Shown here: in pieces, positions 7,361 through 16,064 of the stretch
Position numbering within the stretch: the stretch's first letter is position 1
Layout: every line of letters begins with the position of its first letter
NCBI GenBank assembly: GCA_025349905.2
Contig: MU624778.1
Span: 1-24,370 of the forward strand
Source: Blastocladiella britannica
Taxonomy: Eukaryota; Blastocladiomycota; Blastocladiomycetes; Blastocladiales; Blastocladiaceae
DNA: 24,370 nt
Direction of reading: 5' to 3'
Notes under the pieces: model-generated
What the model was told of the DNA's origin: nothing
The model's database searches: none
Seen by the model: the letters and a program-made list of their open reading frames with translations, nothing else
Translations under genes and position numbers: made by a program

Positions 7361-9738
7361 ATGTCCGTGTGGGCATCCAGCATCGTCTCGGCCGCCGCCT
7401 CTCCAAACATCCACAACATCCACGTTGGCAGCGGCAACAAGTCCAACACGTACCAGGCGCCGATCCCGCTGCAAACCATGAACGGCGGCGGTGCGTCGTC
7501 ATCAGCCGCCGCCACCGATGCTCGTTTGCGTCCGGCCTCGGCGGCAGCCACACCTTCCGGATCCTCCTCCTCCATCACGGGATCGTCGGTGTGCATCGCC
7601 ACCCGCGGCGCACGCGCATTCATGCACTTTGACCATGACACCCCGCCGTACCTGAGCGTGACCCAGGGCCCGCCACATACCACCGATTCAAACGGGTCGG
7701 ATCCGGTCGTCGACCCGCACTGGCGGTTCCTGATCCTCGAGTACACGCCCAATGACGCGTCGGCATCAAGACCGGCTTCGCTGCCGCTGGCGGACGGGTC
7801 GCGCGTGCTGGTGTGCGTCGACAGTCCCCGGTGGTTCTTGGGCGCCAAGGGTGCTGGGGAACTGTTTTTGCTCAGTGCACCGACTACTCTGACGCTGTGG
7901 ACCGTCAAGGTACCAATTTTTTTTTTTTTTTTTTTGTCACATCCGCCGTATTGAACATGATCAACTGACCCATTGAATGGAAATAGCGACTGTCGCCGCG
8001 CGAGTTTGGGCTCTTGTCGGAAACCGGCCACTGGCTCGCCGACTCGGCGGCGCTGCCAACGCACTTGGTTCCGCCCGCATCGATCGGCAAGCCGCTGGCT
8101 CTGGTCCTGGCGTCTCCGGGAGTCCTCCCGCACCCTGCCGCGGCGCTGATGGCCGTCCCGGTGGGTGAAGTGGTGGCGCGCGCGTCGTCGGCGCCCGCAT
8201 CCTCGACCGAGCCGTTGACCGGGACATCAGGGTTGGCAGCTGCGACGCAATCTGGACGACCGCCGCTTCCGTCGGTTCCGGCGGGCCCACCACGCCACCA
8301 CGGGCCAGGGTCGCCGTCGCCGCCCAATTCGCGGGACTCGCCACCCCAACAGCACCAGCAACCGCACCAGCAGCAGCAGCGGCACCGGCGCCGGTCACGG
8401 TCGCGGTCCCCACCGCCCCCACCACCGCCGGCCCCGCCGTCGGCATCTACCATCAACGTCCCGATCGCCATCGTCAGCGCCATGACCAAGCGCGCGCTGT
8501 GCAAGAAACCCGTCAAGGGCGGTTCCGGGAGTATTGCGTTGGCCATGGCCCAAGCGCCCCGAGACGTTCCGCCCGTGGTGCCCATGGCCAATGCGGGGAC
8601 CGTGATCGGTGCTGGATCAACCCCCGCAAGCACGACACCAATGGTGGTGGATAAGGCCGGCGCGGCGGCCGCGGCGGCGGCGGTTCGGCCGGCAACCCTC
8701 GGACGGACCATGGAGCCCCACGACACGTCGGCGATCGCGTACTATGTCGGCACCACCACGCGCGAAAAGATCCCGAAACAGACGGCCGAGCTGGTGGCAT
8801 TCTTCTTTGTGCATTTCGCCGAGCCGCGGTACGCGCCAGTGGTGGCGCCGCAGTTGCCGCCGCCGCAGAACAACAACAATGGGCATTTGGGTATGGCGGC
8901 GTCTTCGGCACTCGAGCCGGCGGTGGCTCCTCCACCCCAACAACAGCGCCAACCACCACCACCGCCGCCGCCGCCGCCGCGCCGCGAACCCGTCGGGTGG
9001 CGTCCCGGACCGTACATTGACCTGACGCGCGCGGCCAATCGGCGCGTTGTATTGGTTGCCTCCGACACCACCAGTTTCCTGGGCATGGACGCGACAACCG
9101 GCGCGCTGGTAGAGCTCCCAGCCGCATCCGACGCGGCGCTATGGATGTACCGCGTGCTTCCCGCGCACCCGCTGGCGTGTGCACTGCAACACGTTGCGAC
9201 GGGGCGGTACTTGGCAATGCACGGCGGGTCCGCGTTCGGGCTAGCGGCGAGGTCGGCGCTGGTGGGCGCGCCGGCTGGAGCCGGGTTGACGGCACGTAAA
9301 CGCCGCGGCAACAACCCATCGGCGGCGAATGCAGGATCGTTGCAGCCATCGACCATGGACGCGCTGGACGCCGCACACGCGCTGCGGCTGTACATTCCCG
9401 CGTCGGTGGGCCAGGCGGTCGCCAACATGCACCAAAAACCGCCGCCGTCGCGCATGATCCTGGTGTCGATGGCCATTTGCTTGTCGTCGCTGATCTCGGC
9501 ATCGGTGGCCATCACGTCGCTGGTGCTTAATGTCAATCGCGGTCCTCCCGCCGCATCGGCACCGGCAAAGACGGGAGCAGCGCAATTGACCCGCCGGAAC
9601 GAGTACAATCACTATGTACGTCGATCGGGTGGCGGAATTGGACCAGAAGAGGCGTGGCCGAGAAAGGATGCGGCGGATCCGTGGCAGCCGAAAAAGGATA
9701 CGGCCGATCCGTGGCCGATCCGCGAGTTTGGAGGTTGA
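7361..9738 (+). CDS. Large proline-rich, beta-trefoil-like protein with C-terminal membrane helix, 2 exons
   Basis: Exons are 7361-7909 and 7987-9738 (77-nt intron with a 19-T run and CTGAC), giving 766 aa. I do not recognise a named family. Two blocks read like fascin/ricin-type beta-trefoil lobes. One is at about 120-230, with VLVCVDSPRWFLGAKGAGEL, ending LWTVK and followed by LSETGHWLAD. The other is at about 520-660, with SFLGMDATTGALVEL and HVATGRYLAMHGGSAFGL. Between them lies a long disordered linker with Gln/Pro runs and an RS-type stretch (RRRSRSRSPPPPPPP). A single membrane helix (ILVSMAICLSSLISASVAIT) sits near residues 673-697. A polar tail of about 65 residues follows, with two copies of a K-K/D-x-ADPW unit. 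It may be an actin- or carbohydrate-binding membrane protein, but that rests only on the trefoil resemblance. Start: the first ATG after an A-run leader. Confidence 0.72.
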
Positions 9739-9775
9739 TATTTGTGTGCTTTTTTAATGCATGATGCCTTTGTAC

Positions 9776-12100
9776 TCAAAATTCGTTGTATTGAAATGCA
9801 AAGGGGGAAAAAAAATAGCTACCAGCGCTCATTTGCTCGCGCAGGAGATGATAAATACTCCGTGCTGCAACCGATTCCGCATCCTCCTTCTTGTCGTTAA
9901 AAGCGTCCATGAGCGTGCCCTCGAGCCCCTCCAGGAGGGTGTCGGTTTCGGATATGACTGTTTCGAACACGGCATCTCGGCGATCTGCAAGGAGGTCCGG
10001 GTCGATGCGCTTTTGAGCCAGGTGAGAACGACGGCGCAGAACGGGACCGCTGGGGACTCGAAATGCAACTCGCCTTGATAGCACTCATGGAATACGTTTT
10101 GGAGGTACCGACCGAAACCAGCATCATGGATGGTGACAAAAAAATCACGACGTTTGGCCAGGGAGGCGGCCGTCAGCACATGGTCCAGCATGAACATCTG
10201 GGACTCGATCGTAAACGTCAGGGTCCCATAGAATGCACCCTCGTAGGGTGGATCGTACGAGGCCATGCGAGCAACAAGGCGACCAATGACATTTGGATCG
10301 GTCAACGTCATGGCCACAACGGACGGTGATTGCGATAGGATCCTCCAGCACTTGAGGCTCCAGGCATGTACCAGCTCATATTCCTCTTGTTCCAGAAGAG
10401 GGATGATGCAAGTAGCAAACCCAATGTCCACGACGCGCTCCATTTGATAGCCAGTGTGGAGCCGGTCCGCAATGCCCATGACGATATTGCACCGCAAGGT
10501 CGAGTCTGGTTTTGCCAGCATTGAAATAAGCATCGAGTCCAAATCCCCGGCCATGGCCAAATCCACCACTGAGTGCGACGGGGAGCTCAGCAAATATCCA
10601 GTAGCTTGCGCAGCGTACGTGCAGGTGGCCAGATGATTGCTCTTGAGCAATGTAATGATCAGAGGAATTGATTTCGGCGCGAGCAGTGCCAGTTGGTCAC
10701 CCAGCGGGTCGGTTGTATTGTGGTGCATGGCCATGGCGAGAGCACATGCGAGGTCGGTAGCCAGGTCGTGATCGTCGGGAAACGTTTCAAGGTGAAAGCG
10801 GTTAAGCGCGCGCGAATGGCCAAAGCCGATTGCTTTCTTTCGCCCAATATCAATATCTTTGATATGGCAGCCAATGCGTGGCGCCTAGTCACCAGAGACG
10901 GAGAAACCAGGCAAACGTCAAATAGGAATGCTGTGACGATCCAGACGTCACGTATTTAATGTATTGGGAACTCGCGACAGGAGCTTGTCTTTGGTTCACT
11001 CTCGCGAGTCAATTGTATTGATAAGCATATACTTGAACAACCCGTCGCGGTTTGCGCTGCCTTCCCGAGCGCGGACGTCACAAATGCGAGCATTCTGGGG
11101 CTCCAAGGACCATTGGGCTTTCCCGTGCTATACCAGGTGGCAATCGCCACTAGTTCGACCATGCACTCAGTCACAGCCAGGTCGCCCGTGGTGTTGGCGT
11201 CCAGAATCCGCACAAGGGAGCTCTCCAGTTCCAAACCAACAACGTATCTGCTAAAAGCGGTGCAACAGCAGTGAGAAATATACTTCCATAAATGCAGTTC
11301 CATTGTGTCCACTTGTTGTTCTGAGGTTGTAAAGTCTTCGTAAATTTCGAGGTCGAACTCGAGGTCTGCCTCCTAAGCCGCATAATCAGCCGTCAGGAAG
11401 GTCGCCAGGTTGCGAATGGCTGGGACCGCGGATGGCTGAGGGGTGCTCTCGGCCGCAATGCACTTAAGGGTTTGGAGGGGCAGAGATCCGAGCAGATTCA
11501 GGTACACCAATAATTTCTCACTTTTGGGGCGGGGTTGCTCGAGCAAGAGGTACAGCGCTCAACTACGGACTTAAGGACCATCTCCGTGCTATCCCAGCCA
11601 GCTGCAGCCGCTTCCATTAGCAGTGCATCCGCCTGGCCCCTCCAGGATGCAATCAAGGGAAATATCTCAGGCTGGTTGCGTTCCAAGGCAATCAGAACCA
11701 AATGGGCAAGATTCACTGCACAATAAGTGTGCCGACGTCCGATACTGTGTGCGCGCGCAACTGCGCCAAATGTCTCCCAAATGGACTTGTGGGTCACTGG
11801 GAACCGGACCATTGCATTTGCAGCCTTTAAAATCCAAAGAGCACGCATGTGTGACCTGGAAGGCTGCAGTTGTTTCAGACGATGCGGCGGCATGGTCGGG
11901 GAGCAGGCGCGCGCAAAGGCTTTCGCATCGCCAGCGACAGCAGAGCGGACAAACGCGAGACGCGGGTGGGTGCGGGTAAGGAGCGTGCAGTCGTTGAACG
12001 CGCGCGAGCATGCGCGGAATTGGTGGCCGAGTGCAAGTCCAGGAGCTGGCTGTTCCACCAGCGCGAGGAGCTCGAGCGGCGGGTTGTTGAGCGATCTCAT
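9776..12100 (-). pseudogene. Disrupted armadillo-repeat gene (F-box/ARM family), probable pseudogene
   Basis: Coding-quality protein runs almost continuously on the minus strand but only by changing frame. Block 1 (12100 to about 11565) begins MRSLNNPPLELLALVEQP. After a frame change near 11556-11566 comes ALYLLLEQPRPKSEKLLVYL, ending at an in-frame TAG (11373-11375). The same frame resumes at once with EADLEFDLEIYEDFTTSEQQ and continues through LWKYISHCCCTAFSRYVVGL. Near 11040 the frame becomes uncertain, and a TAA lies at 10956-10958. IRDVWIVTAFLFDV and HALAAISKILILGERKQ follow in the same frame. A shift at a CG-repeat (about 10806-10815) leads into a 300-residue helical-repeat block (NTTDPLGDQLALLAP, SLKCWRILSQSPSVVAM). 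A last shift lies near 10000-10030, before DPDLLADRRDAVFETVI. No intron with plausible signals explains these breaks. It is probably related to the F-box gene at 21825-23663. Confidence 0.6.
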
Positions 12101-12933
12101 TGTTGTTGTGTGAGAAGTTCGCGTTGCGTTGATGTTTGCAGTGTTAAACCCTCAATCAGATAACAACATCAGATACGTCCACTCCGCTTTTTATTCAGCG
12201 CATTCGCGGTCCACCGTTCGCCTCCCGCCCGATTTCTGACCATTTCGCTCTTTCGCCGACCATCCATTCGACCTTGCAATTTTTTTACTTTTTATTCGAT
12301 TCCAGCTTAACAGATGGTATTGAATCGTTCCCGCCCATTTTTTTTCGGCCGTTCTTACCAAGCCTAAAATGTAACAGTATGCCCGCTAGGCGTGCTCCCG
12401 TTGGTCGCCGACCCTTATATGCGGTGGCGAGGCGCCCACTCACACTCAAAGTACTTGACTGGTCTTATACTCATATAACAGGCGGAGGTACTGGCCGGCT
12501 CGACCAGCATACTCTTCGGTATGTGTTGATGAGTGTTGATGTGGGATGGAAACTCGCCGAGGTCGGATCACGTGTATCTAGTTTATGAGGCTGCCACGTG
12601 TGTGCTGCGGAAGAGGTCGGTGCCTGACGACGATCTCGGCGAGAAATGGTCGGACGAAGACGAGACGAGTTTGTACGTGCTCGTACCGGCCTGCCCGGAA
12701 TGAAAAGCAGAAAATATATGTGAGGGGGCGGACGGATGCGGTGGGTACTGGGTACCCGATGTTGTGCGTGGAACTGCTGACAAAAAATAAAAAGGTTTTC
12801 TATTCAGTTTGGCGATGCACTGCGCACTCTCGCACTGCGACTACAAATAGCGGCCGCGTCCCCCTCCCCGCTCGCGCTCTTTCAAAAACTGTATCCAAAA
12901 AACCATAATTTTTCCAAATCAATAATTAAAAAA
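12101..12933. other. Intergenic region with an unassigned small coding candidate
   Basis: This lies between the disrupted ARM gene and ferritin. 12120-12370 is pyrimidine-rich with no gene signal, including a repeated CTCTTTCGC-like word. A possible small plus-strand gene starts at ATG 12379 (MPARRAPVGRRPLYAVARRP). From about 12540 another frame reads DHVYLVYEAATCVLRKRSVP, then WSDEDETSLYVLVPACPE before a TGA at about 12703. The acidic, low-stop character of that second frame looks coding. I could not join the two with a convincing intron (candidate donors at about 12450 and 12519), and I do not recognise the product. The last 130 bp before ferritin is A/T-rich leader. Confidence 0.3.
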
Positions 12934-13509
12934 ATGTCCCTTGCCCGCCAAAACTACGAAGCCAATGTCGAGGAGGCGCTCAACCAGCAAATCAACATGG
13001 AGCTCAAGGCGTCGCACATTTACCTGTCGATCCACGCGTACTTTGCCCGCGACTCGGTCTCTCTTCCTGGGTATTTACACTTTTTTCATTATCTCAATTT
13101 AAATTGACTCACCCAATATTACAATAATAGACTGGCCAAGTTCTTCAAAGACTCGTCGGACGAGGAGCGCGAGCACGCACAAAAGATGATTGACTACCAG
13201 CTGCAGCGCGGCGGCAAAGTGACGCTGCAAACGATCACGGCGCCCGAGATCGAGTGGGGGTCGGCCAAGAACGCGGTCGAGTTCACGCTCAACCTCGAGA
13301 AGGAGGTCAACAAGGCGCTCCTGCAGCTGCACGCATTTGCGGACGCGGCGACCGACCCGCAGTTCTGCGATTTCATCGAGAGCAACTTTTTGGTTGAGCA
13401 GGTCGAGGCACAAAAGGAGCTCGCCGATATGCTCACGCAGCTGGTGCGCGTTGGGGCTGACGGCCTTGGACTGTACCTGTGGGACCAGGAGCTGCTCAAG
13501 AAGCACTAA
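12934..13509 (+). CDS. Ferritin, heavy-chain (ferroxidase) type, 2 exons
   Basis: Exons are 12934-13070 and 13131-13509 (60-nt GT-AG intron), giving 171 aa, normal for a eukaryotic cytosolic ferritin. The 24-subunit shell oxidises Fe(II) and stores Fe(III). The ferroxidase ligands are present: Glu in NMELKASHIYLSI, Glu and His in EEREHAQK, Glu in LNLEKEVNKALL, and Gln in LVEQVEAQKEL. This makes it an active H-type chain. There is no signal or transit peptide, and the protein begins MSLARQNYEANVEEALNQQI, directly at helix A. The start follows an A/T-rich leader ending in seven A's. I see no obvious iron-responsive element in the leader. It converges on the ABCD4-like gene with 53 bp between stop codons. 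Confidence 0.97.
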
Positions 13510-13562
13510 GTCTATTTTTTATCCATATATCTACTGTTCTCAAAATGCAATGTGTGTACTTT

Positions 13563-15751
13563 TCAAGTGGAGCCAAAGGAAATCTCGGTATCAAACAGAC
13601 CCGGCGGCGGCCGCTGGTGCGCAATGGCCACCAGCGACACCCCGGCCTCGCGCAGCAGCGCCCACACCGCGGCCTCGGACTCGCGGTCCACCGCATTGGT
13701 GCCCTCATCCACTAGCACCCACACCCGCGGCGCCAGCGCCACCACGCCGACCGTGGCGGCGTGGGCGCGCTCCCACCGGCGCCGGCGATCGCGCACCTGC
13801 ACCAGTGCCCGCACGACCGCTAGCCGCTGCTGCTCGCCCGGGGACAGCGCACCCGTCCAGAACGCGAGCGGGCGGTTGCGCATCCAAGGCGAGCTATGAG
13901 AGGCGGTGTCGTTGATGTCAAGGACGCTCCGGTCCAGCCCGAGCGCGCACAGCCACCGCCAGACGGACTCGCGATCAAGCTCAATGTCAGGGGAAGCTGC
14001 AAGTCCGACCGTCAGTTGGTCGAGGAGCGAGCCGGGGACTAGGTACGGTCGCTGCGGGAGGTATACGGCGTGCGTCGACCACACCTCCGATGCACTCTCG
14101 TCAACATCGTGGTCATTGGGCACGCCCCAGATGCCGGCCAGGACCCGCAGAAGCGAGGTTTTGCCCGCGCCACTCGGGCCGGTGATGAGGGTCCATTGGT
14201 CGGCACGGAACGTTGCGTTAAAGTCTGGGTCCAATACCGATGAGCTTTGTCACTGTAAAGTATAAGGTGGAGACATACCTTTGACCAAGATCTGGCCCGA
14301 GGAAGTAACAATGTCCAGGTCGCGCACGCAAATGTTTCCATCCGGCTGCGTGGTACCGAAGGACGTCGTCAACTCATCATCGTCGCATTCCACCTCTGCC
14401 TTCAAAGTCGGCAACTCGGCCACGACGCCGACACGCGCCAAGTGCCCCGCCATATCCGCCACCTGGTCCAACAGATTGACGAGCGACGTGAGCTTGAACA
14501 CCAAGTAGATCGCCACGAACGCGTTCTGCGAAATGACCCCGCCAAGCTCCGCCGCGTCCATGTGGTCGTACCGCCCACCAAACAACGCGATCGCCACCAC
14601 CACGTAGTTGAGCGTCGAGCCCAAGTACGACGTCAGCTCGGTCGCGAGCTGCACTGCGAAATGCGCGGCCAGAACACGTAACGTGGCGCCGCGGACCGAG
14701 AACCAGTGCTCGTCCAGCCGGTGCCGTTCCGAGTCCGCGGCTGAACTTGGTCGAGTGCCATGGCCGATCGTGGACGATGCGAGAAACACGATCGGTTCCC
14801 GCGCCGCCGCTACGTGCGCGTGCAGAGCGCGGAAATCGCCCTCGGTTCGGTCTTTTCGAGCTACCGCCGCAGCGGCCCTCGGGACCAGTAAGCCTGTCCC
14901 GACCGCCCCAATCATCGCGTACGCGTAAATCACCGCGGGAGAGCCCCACCCGGACAACTGCGCGAGCTGCCACGTGTAGCTGGCAATGGTTACGGGCGAT
15001 AGCACCACTGCATTGAGCGTCGAGGCCACCAGCGTCGAAAGCCGGTCGATATCGGCGGCCAGCCGCTGGTCCAAGTTGTCAGGCGGCGAAGGGGACGCGA
15101 GTAATGGGCGCAGCGCCGAGATGTACCGCGCGTGTAAAGTCGTGGTCAAGACGCTGCGGATCGAGAGCGCGAGTCGCGATACGAGGTAACTCGTGGTTGC
15201 CTTGCCCTGTTCCAATTAACTTTGTTAGCGCTTGCCTTCCGCGCACAAAAATAAATAATAACAGCGAACCAATGCAGCAATGCTCGTGACAACAATGGCG
15301 CGGACAAGCAGAGCCATGAACGCGTCGCGGTCGCGCTTCAAGAGCACTGCGTAGAACTGCGACGCGAGCGACCCAGACTGGTAGACAATGAGCTCGTTGA
15401 CAATGGAGCCCAGTAGCGCCAGCGCCAGCGCGGCAGTGGCAGGCGACCGGAGTGTGAAGACGATACCAAGAAGCACATTGCGCACGGTGGACCACGATGG
15501 CAGTCGCTGTTGCTCATGAAGTTGATGTTGTGTTGGTCCCTTTGAGTGCTCTGCTCGTGGATTCTCATTTGGAGTGCTGTTACCTTGGCTGTTCGGAAGG
15601 TTGTCAGCGACATGAGAATGAAAGAAATGGAACGATTGTACAAAAGCAGTGGTTGCGATTCAATATGGTCTGGATCGACGGAGGAGGGTGCAGGAGCGCT
15701 ACTACTAGTATTTAGGGGGAGCAGCACCCGCGAGATCCACGAGGCCGCCAT
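13563..15751 (-). CDS. ABCD4-like ABC half transporter, 4 exons
   Basis: Exons are 15751-15584, 15539-15270, 15206-14279 and 14224-13563 (introns 44, 63 and 54 nt), giving about 675 aa. The first block after the N-terminal leader reads RLPSWSTVRNVLL, then VNELIVYQSGSLASQFYAVL, closely matching the first membrane segment of ABCD4. The D-family loop PDNLDQRLAADIDRL is at about 188-202. Further ABCD4-like blocks are GWGSPAVIYAYAMIG, TEGDFRALHAHVAAAREP and LGSTLNYVVVAIALFGGRY. The NBD has Walker A GPSGAGKTS (471-479), Q-loop YLPQRP, signature LSPGEQQR (582-589), Walker B VWVLVDE (623-629) and switch His 658 (AIAHQ). Mammalian ABCD4 exports cobalamin from lysosomes together with LMBD1; other D proteins import acyl-CoA into peroxisomes. 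The resemblance favours ABCD4. The exon 2 donor (GTTCGC) is the least certain junction. It is head-to-head with P2X. Confidence 0.88.
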
Positions 15752-16064
15752 TTTATATTTTGCCAAAAAAAATCTGGAAGAGAAGTTTTGGAGTTGGACA
15801 TTGTTGAGAACCGTCGAAAATTGGAGCCAAGGATCCGGAGCACATGATCCCAGCCGGCACCAGGTACCAGGTACCCTCGTAGGCTACAAATCTAGCTTCT
15901 TTTTCAAGAAAATGGTTGGCGCGAAGTGCGGGTTGAATTCCCACTGCATTGGTCGCTAAATTTGGCACGTTGCAAGGCAACGCCGTCATCGCCTTGTTCG
16001 CCTTATTCGCTCTGGCATGCACTGCCGCATTAGACCACAACCTCACTTGAAAGGTTAAACAACG
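15752..16064. promoter_or_regulatory. Shared upstream region of the ABCD4-like and P2X genes with an X-box-like palindrome
   Basis: This 313-bp region separates divergent start codons. At 15968-15982 there is a perfect 6-bp inverted repeat with a 3-base centre, CGTTGC-AAG-GCAACG. It resembles the X-box half-sites (GTTGC/GCAAC) bound by RFX factors, about 83 bp before the P2X ATG. A CCAAT box on the minus strand lies near 15947-15952. At about 15859-15876 the word CCAGGTA is tandemly repeated. Regulatory function is inferred only. Confidence 0.4.

Noticed and set aside
8513..9608. Long minus-strand open frames opposite the beta-trefoil-like gene
   Set aside because: Low complexity, Arg/Ala/Gly-rich, explained by GC-rich third positions of the plus-strand gene.
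11373..11375. In-frame TAG (and TGA at 22146) as recoded sense codons
   Set aside because: TAG, TGA and TAA all serve as ordinary terminators of intact genes here (tls1 TAG, ipk1 TGA, pot1 TAA), and the same loci also carry frame changes, so decay is simpler.
13563..15751. Peroxisomal acyl-CoA transporter (PXA/ABCD1-3) identity
   Set aside because: The membrane segments and loops track ABCD4 more closely than the long peroxisomal forms; still a family-level judgement without alignment.
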